Source: Hermodarchaeum sp048885185
GTDB lineage: Archaea; Asgardarchaeota; Hermodarchaeia; Hermodarchaeales; Hermodarchaeaceae
Direction: 5' to 3'
Length of the DNA: 24,983 bases
Assembly: GCA_048885185.1 (NCBI GenBank)
Contig: JBHLQC010000010.1
Coordinates: 1 to 24,983 of the forward strand
Shown: positions 7,847 to 15,613 of the stretch, piece by piece
How positions within the stretch are numbered: the stretch's first letter is position 1
Layout of the letters: every line of letters begins with the position of its first letter
The notes under the pieces: model-generated
What the model saw: only the letters and a program-made list of their open reading frames with translations
What the model was told of the DNA's origin: nothing
Databases searched by the model: none
Program-made: the position numbers and the translations under genes

Positions 7847-8743
7847 ATGACCACCTCAAAGCCAATTTCAATACTTTTTGATGCCACGCATAATGAGGAG
7901 GTAGTTCTTCAGGAGCCTGAACTTTCCAGTCTGTGTCTTCTTTTAGAAAAGAATGGAATGAAGACCAGGTCACTTGATACATCGATCACGTTGGAAGAAC
8001 TCACAAATTTCCAAGTTGTAGTTCTGGGTAATCCTCTGGAATCTGAATTAAAATCAAAAGAAATCAAAGCACTGCAATCTTTCGTTGAATCAGGAGGAGG
8101 TTTGCTGTTAATCAGTGGAGCAACAATCTTCGGGAAGGGGGGAGATTCAGCCCGGCTTACAAACCTGAATACCCTTGCGAAGAAATTCTACTTTGAATTT
8201 TCAGAAAAAGCCATTGGTCGTCAGTTAGAAGGAGATTCGTCTGATGCTGCAGCAAAAGACGAAATGCTAATGGCTGTTCCTGCAGCACAACATCCCCTTT
8301 TAGGAGGAATCAGCCACATTCTATTTACAACAAGTACAAGCATCAAAGCAGAGGACACCGCAACCCATCTTTTTCGAGTGGCAAATAGTCCTGGGACCCC
8401 AGCAAATGTCATTGCTGCTGAGTTGGACAAAGGGCGGGTCCTCGCAATGGGTGGAGCTACACCTTTCTTCAACGACTATGTTGGAATCAGCGACCATGAA
8501 GTTTTCATTATTCAAGCTTTTCGCTGGTTAGCGAGCCATCCGGTAGATGCCCCTGTAATTTCTTTGACTCCTGATACAGTAACGGGTGAGGTTGCTACTG
8601 CGAATGAAGCAATTGCTAATCTGCAAGTACAACTTGACCAAATTGAACAAGAACTAGCGGGTCTAAAGAAGGTCATCAATACGAGTTTGAAAGAAATGGA
8701 GAAGATTATTCGTCAATTTCAAGACGAAAAGAACGAGTCCTAG
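7847..8743 (+). CDS. GIFT/IFT52-like (GATase1-fold) protein with C-terminal coiled coil
   Basis: A 298-residue protein. Residues 5-230 look like the flavodoxin/class I glutamine amidotransferase-like fold found in the N-terminal GIFT domain of IFT52 and related prokaryotic proteins. Visible pieces are SILFDATHNEE at the start, the helix SLCLLLEKNGMKTRSL, the strand FQVVVLGNP, the helix IKALQSFVESGGGLLLISG, and FNDYVGISDHEVFIIQAFRWL near the end. No catalytic Cys-His-Glu triad is evident, so a structural or binding role is more likely than an enzyme. Residues 250-297 are a strong coiled-coil candidate (ANEAIANLQVQLDQIEQEL and onward), suited to oligomerisation. The start is ATG 7847 with a short leader and no strong ribosome site. 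The gene diverges from cdc48, and its stop is only 9 bases from the stop of the convergent longin-like gene. The GIFT label rests on pattern resemblance. Confidence 0.6.
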   Translation: MTTSKPISILFDATHNEEVVLQEPELSSLCLLLEKNGMKTRSLDTSITLEELTNFQVVVLGNPLESELKSKEIKALQSFVESGGGLLLISGATIFGKGGDSARLTNLNTLAKKFYFEFSEKAIGRQLEGDSSDAAAKDEMLMAVPAAQHPLLGGISHILFTTSTSIKAEDTATHLFRVANSPGTPANVIAAELDKGRVLAMGGATPFFNDYVGISDHEVFIIQAFRWLASHPVDAPVISLTPDTVTGEVATANEAIANLQVQLDQIEQELAGLKKVINTSLKEMEKIIRQFQDEKNES

Positions 8744-8752
8744 GATAGGCAG

Positions 8753-9427
8753 TTACTCTCGGGTTTGGGTTGTTGGAGAAACGAGTTGTTCGACGGTTAT
8801 TCGTCGTTCTAACATTATGGCATGATGGTCCTGTAATGCTTGAAAGTCAACGATGACTTGAAAAAGTGGCTGTTGGAGGACGATCGCAAGTTCTTCGAGT
8901 GATCGATTATCATCAATGGCGTCCAGGAGAGGCTGGAGTGCTTGAGGGAGAGAGCTTTGGGGGAAAGTGTGAACACGAACGGGAACATAGCGCTCTGACA
9001 CCGCCAAGGGTCGAAACAATGTATTAATTATCGGACCAAAATCTCGGAAATGACTGAGATCACCGAGCCAATTTTCTAATAATTTCTCATGTTGCATTTC
9101 AACCATGGTTATTAGAGTACGCATTCGTTGCCGGATCACGGGCAAATCATGGGTTGAAAATGCAGCTGCATAGATGTTTTTTCCGTATTCTAAGAGAATC
9201 TTGACATCCTCTCGGTCGATAATTCGTAAGCGACCATCCTCTCTTTCCAAGGATTTCAACTGTTGCCCATCATCAGATATACGTCCCACAAGATCTGATA
9301 GAAACATGCTCACCGCTGAGAGGAACCCTGTAACAAGGTCGGGTTCCATATTTTCAATTTGAAAGTCCTTTTGGAGCAGAGTACGTCCATCTCTGTAAAC
9401 AACATAGAGACTATACAATTGGGCCAT
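8753..9427 (-). CDS. longin-like domain protein with C-terminal helical domain
   Basis: A 224-residue protein. Residues 1-125 have the pattern of prokaryotic and Asgard longin-like proteins: a first strand LYSLYVVYRDGRTLLQKDF, the long helix DLVTGFLSAVSMFLSDLV, then strands LKSLEREDGRLRII and NIYAAAFSTHD and a second long helix. Longin folds occur in SNAREs, adaptins, SRX and TRAPP subunits, often on membranes or with small GTPases. Residues about 165-212 (NRSLEELAIVLQQPLFQVIVDFQAL) look like a small winged-helix-like module that may bind protein or DNA. ATG 9427 is preceded by weak GTGAAG-type pairing. It lies between the GIFT-like gene (tail to tail, 9 bases) and the ChlI-VWA gene, which is upstream on the same strand with about 100 bases between. 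No small GTPase is present in the window. Confidence 0.6.
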   Translation of the reverse strand: MAQLYSLYVVYRDGRTLLQKDFQIENMEPDLVTGFLSAVSMFLSDLVGRISDDGQQLKSLEREDGRLRIIDREDVKILLEYGKNIYAAAFSTHDLPVIRQRMRTLITMVEMQHEKLLENWLGDLSHFRDFGPIINTLFRPLAVSERYVPVRVHTFPQSSLPQALQPLLDAIDDNRSLEELAIVLQQPLFQVIVDFQALQDHHAIMLERRITVEQLVSPTTQTRE

Positions 9428-9528
9428 TCAACTTCACACGAAATGTTTGTTCTGTGATTGTTTAACATGTCTAATGGTATCTTAAATAGGTACTGAGCTA
9501 TGTGCCACATCATTTCTCTCATTGAAAA

Positions 9529-12180
9529 TTACCAGGTACCTCGTCGGGCAATCGCGCGTATTTCGCTGATGATTTCAGTGGGTGTCGTCAGTTCATCGCC
9601 TAGATAGGTGCGTCCTGATGTGATGAATGCCATATAGTAGCCCAAAAAGGGAATCAACTTGTCTTCTTTGAGCCCAACTTCGATGATGCTTGCTGTGTCG
9701 AGTTCTTTAGCACGTTGATGAAGCCAATCAGCAATTACTTTGTGGTGGCGTTTTTGTCGAATGGGGAAGAATTCGTGATGCAGATTAATGGTTACCAGTG
9801 GTATACGGTCTTTTGCTAGGAGATGGCATTGATGGAGGACATCAGCCACTGCTTCGGGAAGTCCAAGGTCAGGGGTATCCGATTTGCTTAGCTGAATATT
9901 CGGGAGGTAGTCACTAAAGACTACAATGAGGGGAAGGGTCCCTGAGTTGCGGCGACGTTCGCGCTTTATGGTCTCATGTGCACGTTTGAGTCCTGCAGCT
10001 AGGGGTGTGTATCCGGATAGGCGGAGAGTCATGAGTTTTGCGACTAACCGTGTCCAGTTAGTGGTGGGGGCTTGGACTTCTGCTGCGCCCCAATCTTTTA
10101 GGGCTATAAGCCCGACGCGATCTCGAGTGCCTTCAAGGCAGTTTTTGAAGGCGATTAGAGAAAGCTGGAGTTTGTCGAAGTTTTTGAGCATGGACACGCT
10201 GAGGTCAACAACGAAGATTATGGTGAGTGGAGTTCTGCTAAGGAATCGTTTTTCGCGGACATCTTCTGGTTGAATTCTCACCCTAGGCGTTTGTTTTGTG
10301 CTAAGGTCGGTATGGATTGCTGCTGCCGATATTGTAGCAGGTAGATGGATGTTACGCGGAGACCCTTGAGGAATACTTGACCCCTGTATGACACCACTCT
10401 CCGCAAGTCGTGTAGTTCCGGTTCCAGCTCTTCGACCCACTTGACGGATAGACCATTTAGGTGCGCGTTGTCGTCCGAAAAATCGCGGTTCGAGTAATTC
10501 CTCTAGATGGAACAGCGGTGTGCCTTCATCTAATCGGATGAGCTTCGCTGAATCCGTGGGACTGGACGGAGGGGATTGCTGTGAAGGAGTCGTTTTGCTA
10601 GAAGATGAAGGTTTTGAACTCGTAGTTGCAGGGGCAGTAGACTCACCCTTATGTTTTGTAGGACGGATTTTTGTACCTGGATCCGGGGGTCGATCAGCTT
10701 GGGCTAGCGACGGCATAACTAAACCAGGTTTTCGTCGATAGCGCATTACACGTTCAATTAGAAACAACAAGCTAAGCGAGAGAATACCGCCGATGATGAA
10801 ATTAACGGGAAAAATAAGAGTGCCTAAGATGTAGCCGAATGCCGCCGTCATCACTATAAAAGAACATATGAGCGCGGTGTATCCGCAGCGTCCAGGTGGT
10901 CCTCGGCTAGGCGGGGTTCCAAAAAAACGTTGGCCATCCTGACTACTGGATAGCGCGTGATGTTGCTTGAATTTGCTTGTAAGTTTCTTATGTACATCTT
11001 TAGTAACTGGATCTTTATCTTTGGATTTGGGATCGGATGTTGTTACTTTCTTTTTTGCCTCTTGAATGGTTGCGCTAATTTCTTCACGAGTTGGCGGTTC
11101 TAGTATACCTCGTTGCCGAGTCCGGTGGCTTAGAGCAAGAGCCGCTACAATTTCAATGTCCTCCGGAGTGACTTCTGTCCGCCCATCCAGAGCAGCGAAC
11201 GCCATAGCAGTTTTGGCGATTACGATATCAGGACGAGCTCCATCCACTTGGAGGCTTGAGGTTAGGTTGGCGATTACTTCCATGACCTCAGCAGGAATTT
11301 GAACATCACTCATACGTTTTCGAGCAGCGACAATCTCCTCACGTAATTTGTTCTCTTCATCCAACCATTTTGCACTCATCGCTTTCGGATTACTTTCGAA
11401 GGCGATATTTAGTCGAATGATTTCGACTCGTTCATCAATTGTGAAAGGTCGTTGAATTGCTACGTGTAGAGGAAAACGATCCAACAATTGAGGGCGCAAT
11501 TCGCCTTCTTCCGGGTTCATAGAACCAACAAAGATGAATCGCGCTGGATGGCTAATCGAAATTCCCTCGCGTTCAACTACATTGACACCCGTAGCTGCCG
11601 CATCTAAAAGCGAATCAACAATATGATCTGGAAGTAAATTGACTTCATCAACATAAAGAAGATTTTGATTGGCATCCGCTAGAATTCCCGGTTTGAGGGC
11701 GGAAACGCCTTCACGGATGGCCCGTTCAACATCCAAACTACCAACCACACGGTCCTCAGTGGCACTCAATGGGAGATTTACAACGCGCATTTTCTGCGTT
11801 ACTGACGTGAGTTTTCGTTTCTTCTGAAGTTTTGCTGAACAAGCCTCACAAACCCCACTTGGATCATTAGGCGCGCAGCGAAACTTGCACCCTTTCACAA
11901 CGGGGATGTCCGGGAGTAATGCTGCCAACGAGCGTACGATGGTAGTTTTTCCGGTTCCCTTGGGACCAGTAATAAGAAGCCCACCTATGTGAGGATTAAT
12001 GGCGTTGAGTAACAGAGCAAGTTTCAACTCGTCATGGTTGACAATTGCTGAAAAAGGAAGGACAGTGCGATGGGCATCCATCTCTTCTGGTTCCAAGCTG
12101 TGAACCTCTACCACCCCTGTTCTTCTCCAGTTTAAAGAATTTTGGGAATAAGCACCACTCAAAGGAGTTTTTCCTACCAA
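9529..12180 (-). CDS. ChlI-like AAA+ ATPase / transmembrane hairpin / VWA fusion
   Basis: An 883-residue protein combining the AAA+ (I) and VWA (D) parts of magnesium-chelatase-like machines, with membrane helices between them. AAA+ domain, about 40-370: Walker A GPKGTGKT at 72-79, Walker B LLYVDEVN with D178/E179, GSMNPEEG (219-226), LLDRF arginine region, and a ChlI-type cysteine set GCKFRCAPN...VCEACS (C98, C102, C111, C114). Residues about 432-457 and 459-479 are two membrane helices, followed by a Ser/Pro/Thr-rich linker (500-545). VWA domain, about 650-850, with an intact MIDAS: D659-x-S661-x-S663, T725 and D757. By family knowledge these act as MoxR/VWA-type chaperones or metal chelatases; no cobaltochelatase or chlorophyll genes are nearby, so cofactor metalation is not favoured. 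TTG 12180 lacks a clear ribosome site; TTG at codon 29 (after GAGGT, 7 bases) or ATG at codon 34 are alternatives, and both keep the AAA+ core. Confidence 0.88.
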   Translation of the reverse strand: MVGKTPLSGAYSQNSLNWRRTGVVEVHSLEPEEMDAHRTVLPFSAIVNHDELKLALLLNAINPHIGGLLITGPKGTGKTTIVRSLAALLPDIPVVKGCKFRCAPNDPSGVCEACSAKLQKKRKLTSVTQKMRVVNLPLSATEDRVVGSLDVERAIREGVSALKPGILADANQNLLYVDEVNLLPDHIVDSLLDAAATGVNVVEREGISISHPARFIFVGSMNPEEGELRPQLLDRFPLHVAIQRPFTIDERVEIIRLNIAFESNPKAMSAKWLDEENKLREEIVAARKRMSDVQIPAEVMEVIANLTSSLQVDGARPDIVIAKTAMAFAALDGRTEVTPEDIEIVAALALSHRTRQRGILEPPTREEISATIQEAKKKVTTSDPKSKDKDPVTKDVHKKLTSKFKQHHALSSSQDGQRFFGTPPSRGPPGRCGYTALICSFIVMTAAFGYILGTLIFPVNFIIGGILSLSLLFLIERVMRYRRKPGLVMPSLAQADRPPDPGTKIRPTKHKGESTAPATTSSKPSSSSKTTPSQQSPPSSPTDSAKLIRLDEGTPLFHLEELLEPRFFGRQRAPKWSIRQVGRRAGTGTTRLAESGVIQGSSIPQGSPRNIHLPATISAAAIHTDLSTKQTPRVRIQPEDVREKRFLSRTPLTIIFVVDLSVSMLKNFDKLQLSLIAFKNCLEGTRDRVGLIALKDWGAAEVQAPTTNWTRLVAKLMTLRLSGYTPLAAGLKRAHETIKRERRRNSGTLPLIVVFSDYLPNIQLSKSDTPDLGLPEAVADVLHQCHLLAKDRIPLVTINLHHEFFPIRQKRHHKVIADWLHQRAKELDTASIIEVGLKEDKLIPFLGYYMAFITSGRTYLGDELTTPTEIISEIRAIARRGTW

Positions 12181-12237
12181 GTGTGGATAAGTTATACAGG
12201 TAAAAAATTAAAGCGATTAGAGTAAAAGGTGCATTTC

Positions 12238-12756
12238 ATGACACCTCAGACAACCAAGGATTTTCGCGATGGTCTAGCTAACGCATATCAAGCTGCTCGA
12301 AGCCATCTACGATATCTCTTAAAGGATTTAACACCTGAGCAGGCAGCAACAGAACCGGCCCCCGAGTCCCGGACCATTCTTTATTATTTAATTCACATTG
12401 CGAACTCAGAACTTTATTGGATCGCAGCATCAGGACGAAAAGTTGTTGTCTACGCTAAAGAAGTACCCCTCAACATTGCTATCGACCTTCTTGACGAAGT
12501 CCAAGATCGTATGCTACGCGAACTCAAAGAATGTTCGGATGAAGAGCTTATTTTTCAACCGCCAACCGAAGACGTTAAGCCGAGTCTTGGGTGGATTGTG
12601 TCCCGAATAACTCTTCATACGCTCTATCATAGTGGTGAAATCATTTACACGCGGTATGCCGTTGGAGGATCAAATTTACCCAACGATGAAGTCGAAGAGT
12701 CATGGAGTCGTATGATGGATGCAATGATGCACTTGATTTTCATGGCACAACAATAA
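12238..12756 (+). CDS. DinB-like four-helix metal-binding protein
   Basis: A 172-residue protein of the DinB/YfiT-like superfamily, helical bundles that bind a divalent metal through three histidines and often act as thiol-dependent transferases. Candidate ligands are H53 (LIHIANSELYW), H127 and H131 (TLHTLYHSGEIIY), with the expected wide spacing and H-x3-H pair. Length is typical. ATG 12238 is chosen over GTG 12229 because AAAGGTG (12225-12231) lies 6 bases before it. The gene diverges from the ChlI-VWA gene across a short AT-rich gap and converges on the macrodomain gene. The substrate is unknown. Confidence 0.8.
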   Translation: MTPQTTKDFRDGLANAYQAARSHLRYLLKDLTPEQAATEPAPESRTILYYLIHIANSELYWIAASGRKVVVYAKEVPLNIAIDLLDEVQDRMLRELKECSDEELIFQPPTEDVKPSLGWIVSRITLHTLYHSGEIIYTRYAVGGSNLPNDEVEESWSRMMDAMMHLIFMAQQ

Positions 12757-12800
12757 GAACAATACGACAGCTCAACGCGTGTTAAAAATTGCTTTGAATA

Positions 12801-13337
12801 TTATGTTGATTTTGTGAGCTCTGTAAATGCATCTTTGAAAATGGATAATGTTGTAGGATCATAAAGACAGAAGATTACTCGACGAAGTGATGTACTGTTT
12901 TCTTTGAGATAGGTAATTGTTGTTGAGAGAATTATCTTTGCAGCTCGTTCCTTTGGAAAACCAAAGATACCCGTACTGATCGCTGGAAATGCTATGCTTC
13001 GCAGTTGCTTACCGTCAGCCAAAGTCAAGGCACTACGAACCGCCTTGACAAGCTTCTGATCTTCATCACCGTCTCCCCAACGAGGTCCCACAGCGTGAAT
13101 GACATATCTAGCTTTCAGGTTTCCCCCACTTGTTCTCACTGCAGTGCCGACAGGTGTTCCCCCTATGTCATCACATTCCCGTTGGATAGTGGGACCCCCA
13201 CGACGGCGAATTGCTCCAGCCACACCTCCACCCAGTTGGAGCGATTCATTTGCTGCATTCACGATGGCGTCAGTTGCTAAATCGGTGATATCACCTTGGA
13301 CGAGTTCAACGATGACTTTATTGATAACTCGCCGCAT
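12801..13337 (-). CDS. macrodomain protein (ADP-ribose/O-acetyl-ADP-ribose processing)
   Basis: A 178-residue single macrodomain. Diagnostic motifs are GDIT (15-18), VNAANESLQLGGGVAGAI (26-43, with the Asn-Ala-Ala-Asn and Gly-Gly-Gly-Val-Ala-Gly loop of MacroD-type hydrolases), the HAVGP strand, and AISTGIFGFP (119-128) for the diphosphate loop. The family binds ADP-ribose and commonly deacetylates O-acetyl-ADP-ribose or removes mono-ADP-ribose from proteins. Start ATG 13337 with GGGTG about 8 bases upstream. It lies 154 bases downstream of the ECF S component on the same strand, so co-transcription is possible but not clear. No ADP-ribosyltransferase or sirtuin is seen nearby. Confidence 0.92.
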   Translation of the reverse strand: MRRVINKVIVELVQGDITDLATDAIVNAANESLQLGGGVAGAIRRRGGPTIQRECDDIGGTPVGTAVRTSGGNLKARYVIHAVGPRWGDGDEDQKLVKAVRSALTLADGKQLRSIAFPAISTGIFGFPKERAAKIILSTTITYLKENSTSLRRVIFCLYDPTTLSIFKDAFTELTKST

Positions 13338-13491
13338 GCGCCTACACCCATTCGATCAACCACTATCCGCACAAAGCTTCGTTTTCAAGCTTAAAGGTTT
13401 CCCCTCCAAAAACCTTCACTACGGAAACACTAAGTTCTTCTTGAAGACCCTGTCTATTATTCCTATCTTGGATATCAGATATCTCGTAGAG

Positions 13492-14178
13492 TTATGGGAA
13501 AGAGATTACAGGACCCATTAGCCAGCCTGTTAATCCTGCCCATAGGATTAGAACCCAAGAGAGGATAATGAGACATAAACTGAATAACAATACGCCCAAA
13601 CGACCAGGCGCTTTGACTAGGTTCAAGTGATCATCCAGATATGTGGTCTTGAAGGCCGCACGAACATAATAAACCGCAGCTACACCAAGAGGAACCCATA
13701 TCAAATCTACAATGGTCCAAATGGTACCCGTTAAAATTGCGGTTAATCCCGCAAAGACTCCACCAATCATACCCCAAAGATAAAAGTCTGCTATGACGAA
13801 CCCGGCAGTTTCCCATAGAGCACCAGTTACCATGGCGCTGATTTCCCCATATCGGCTTGAGGTAAATCGTCGACCTAGATAACCTACAACGTAAGCTTCG
13901 ACACCGCGAACAGCTATGACACCGGGAATATACACTGCAGGTAAACCTGCGTAGGTGATAAGAAGACCTTTTCCAACAAGCTGACCGATAACTGTGACAA
14001 TTAGACCGATTTCCGGGCCATACAAAATCGCTGTAGCAAAAATGAGAACAGAAGAAGAATCGATACTTCCCAATGGTGTTGGAATAACAATGCTCGCATA
14101 GGATAATACGGCCATAAGGGCGCTGAGGATTCCGATTGTTGCGACATACATTGATCGCGGTGATGGTATTTCATCCAT
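13492..14178 (-). CDS. ECF-type transporter S component, possibly thiamine/pyrimidine
   Basis: A 228-residue membrane protein with about six helices. Family-like features are an early cytoplasmic-type start followed by ATIGILSALMAVLSY, the SSVLIFATAILYGPEIGL stretch, and GQLVGKGL in the membrane. S components bind a vitamin or related compound and work with EcfA/EcfA'/EcfT ATPase-transmembrane modules, none of which is in the window. The substrate is inferred only from context: the gene diverges from a ThiN-like gene across 129 bases, so thiamine or its hydroxymethylpyrimidine part is a reasonable guess. Start ATG 14178 with GAGGG 7-8 bases upstream. The C-terminal tail adds one more hydrophobic helix (VLLFSLCLIILSWVLILWA). 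Confidence 0.72.
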   Translation of the reverse strand: MDEIPSPRSMYVATIGILSALMAVLSYASIVIPTPLGSIDSSSVLIFATAILYGPEIGLIVTVIGQLVGKGLLITYAGLPAVYIPGVIAVRGVEAYVVGYLGRRFTSSRYGEISAMVTGALWETAGFVIADFYLWGMIGGVFAGLTAILTGTIWTIVDLIWVPLGVAAVYYVRAAFKTTYLDDHLNLVKAPGRLGVLLFSLCLIILSWVLILWAGLTGWLMGPVISFP

Positions 14179-14223
14179 TGTGGTTCCCTCTTATGGATTA
14201 ATTGCGTTTTGCTATACGGGATG

Positions 14224-14230
14224 TATATAA
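14224..14230 (+). promoter_or_regulatory. TATA box of the thiN-methyltransferase pair
   Basis: TATATAA is a near-perfect archaeal TATA element. Transcription would start near 14253, leaving a leader of about 55 bases before ATG 14308. It lies in the divergent gap shared with the ECF S component. Confidence 0.6.
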
Positions 14231-14273
14231 GCCTTGTGTAGAAAGTGTAGATTCAAAAGGGAGGATTAATCAA

Positions 14274-14288
14274 GAACCAAAACGGTTC
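14274..14288 (+). promoter_or_regulatory. small inverted repeat in the thiN leader
   Basis: GAACC and GGTTC are perfect 5-base arms around a 5-base loop (AAAAC). It falls between the predicted transcription start and the ribosome site GAGGGA at 14297-14302. It could be an operator half-site pair or a weak hairpin. It does not resemble a TPP riboswitch, and arms this short also arise by chance. Confidence 0.25.
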
Positions 14289-14307
14289 AAGCCACTGAGG
14301 GACTGTG

Positions 14308-14853
14308 ATGTCTACGACTGCAGAAGGACTCAAAAAACAATTGGCAAGCAACATAAATTCATTATTGAGAACGCCAGGGTTTGCCAGACTTATTCCAGAG
14401 GTAGGGAGTAATTTTGTAGCGTGCCTTCCAAACGCCACTAAACTCTCCCAAGTTGCAGGTTTGACAGGCAGAATCATTATTGTTCGTGGACGACCACAGG
14501 CCGTGGGTGAAGTGGATTATGGATGGTCGCCTTTCATGGGTCGAGTGATTTTGAAAGCGTACAGCTTGGATGAAGACATTCGTTCAGCGATATCGTTACG
14601 GTTTTCCTCAACAATTACTGAAGCCGGTCGAAGGGCGAAGTTGCAGGTTGTAGGGTTTCGACTGCCTGAAAGGGCAACAATCCCTGATTGCATGACATTG
14701 ACCGCATTATCACGATTGAAATTTGTACCCGAAGTGCTGTTCGATTGGGGGGCACATGGAATTGAACCACTCGTCGTTGTCTTTGGTTCGAACTCAAAAG
14801 AAGTAAGAGAACATGTTCAAGCAATTATTAATGAACTACCTGTGAATGAGTGA
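14308..14853 (+). CDS. thiN: ThiN-like thiamine-phosphate synthase family protein
   Basis: A 181-residue stand-alone ThiN domain. ThiN joins hydroxymethylpyrimidine diphosphate and thiazole phosphate to make thiamine phosphate, and in some archaea the same fold serves as the ligand-sensing part of thiamine-responsive regulators. Motifs seen: IPEVGSN (29-35), AGLTGRI (50-56), RSAISLRF (92-99, equivalent to the usual RSAMN-type segment) and DWGAHGIEP (146-154). No ThiD kinase domain or helix-turn-helix is attached. ATG 14308 is preferred to GTG 14305 because GAGGGA (14297-14302) lies 5 bases before it. The stop overlaps the methyltransferase start by 8 bases, implying translational coupling. 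Whether it is an enzyme or a sensor cannot be decided here; Asn in the RSAMN-type motif is replaced by Ser. Confidence 0.8.
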   Translation: MSTTAEGLKKQLASNINSLLRTPGFARLIPEVGSNFVACLPNATKLSQVAGLTGRIIIVRGRPQAVGEVDYGWSPFMGRVILKAYSLDEDIRSAISLRFSSTITEAGRRAKLQVVGFRLPERATIPDCMTLTALSRLKFVPEVLFDWGAHGIEPLVVVFGSNSKEVREHVQAIINELPVNE

Positions 14854-15613
14854 GGAAATCTTGTCATCTGTGCCACCCAATGATGCAACGCAAAAACGCG
14901 CTGTGCGGTCAGCTTTTGGAGCTTTAGCTCCCGTTTATGATACATGGTATCATACTCCGTTGGGAAAATATGTCTGGAGAGTTGAAGCTGAAGCAGTGCA
15001 TGCAATGGTTCCTCCGAAAGTGAACGGTGTTATTGTTGATATTGGTGTGGGTACAGGAATGTCGTTTTCTCTCCTTCAACCATTTTCCTCCCAAATTGTA
15101 GGGGTGGATAACACATGGCAGATGGTTAATATTGCGTATCAAAAGTACCGAGAAAACCAAGAAGTGCATTTGGTTATTGGGGATGGAGAGAACTTACCCT
15201 TCCGAAGAAACGTTTGTGATCTCATAATGGGAATGACCGTGCTTGAATTTGTGCCAAACCCTGACCGTTTTTTACAAGAGGTGCACGCCTGCCTTAATCC
15301 AAAAGGATGGTTAGTATTAGGAGTATTAACCTCCACAAACCTATGGGCGTTGGAGCGTAGAATCCGAAGTTTCACCCAACCAGACGTCTTTAGCTATGCT
15401 CAATTTCCGAGCCCTTGGCAGTTGATCCGGAGGCTCTATCGGAATGGATTTTCTTGTGTTCGTTATCGAGGTGCCGTCTATGCGCCAACGTTTACACCCA
15501 AAAGGTGTTTAGCCGCCTTTTCTCGGCTGGACGGTAAATTGGGAATTCGATGGGTAAGTCGATCCTTAGGGGCATTTAGTGTCGTTCAAGCTCGTTCTGT
15601 AAAGACTAGGTAA
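14846..15613 (+). CDS. class I SAM-dependent methyltransferase
   Basis: A 255-residue protein of the Methyltransf_11/UbiE-like type. Motif I is VDIGVGTG (64-71), D88 ends the strand QIVGVD and would hold the ribose of S-adenosylmethionine, and the acidic loop GDGENLPF (112-119) and MTVLEFVPNPDRFLQEV are standard. The N-terminus RSAFGALAPVYDTWYHTPLG is typical of small-molecule methyltransferases. ATG 14846 overlaps the thiN stop by 8 bases, and its own stop overlaps the stop of the opposite-strand PurM-like gene by 8 bases. The substrate is unknown; coupling to thiN may hint at a cofactor-related role, but this is speculation. Confidence 0.88.
   Translation: MSEEILSSVPPNDATQKRAVRSAFGALAPVYDTWYHTPLGKYVWRVEAEAVHAMVPPKVNGVIVDIGVGTGMSFSLLQPFSSQIVGVDNTWQMVNIAYQKYRENQEVHLVIGDGENLPFRRNVCDLIMGMTVLEFVPNPDRFLQEVHACLNPKGWLVLGVLTSTNLWALERRIRSFTQPDVFSYAQFPSPWQLIRRLYRNGFSCVRYRGAVYAPTFTPKRCLAAFSRLDGKLGIRWVSRSLGAFSVVQARSVKTR

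Noticed and set aside
9529..12180. Cobalt/magnesium chelatase subunit for cofactor synthesis
   Set aside because: The AAA+ and VWA parts fit the fold, but no large chelatase subunit or tetrapyrrole gene is nearby and the membrane hairpin is atypical, so I kept a neutral name.
13374..13392. AAGCTT inverted repeat between the macrodomain and ECF genes
   Set aside because: Only 6 bases per arm, each arm is itself a palindrome, and no T-run follows. Likely chance.
14221..14307. TPP riboswitch upstream of thiN
   Set aside because: The leader of about 55 bases is too short and I could not find the conserved THI-box segments.
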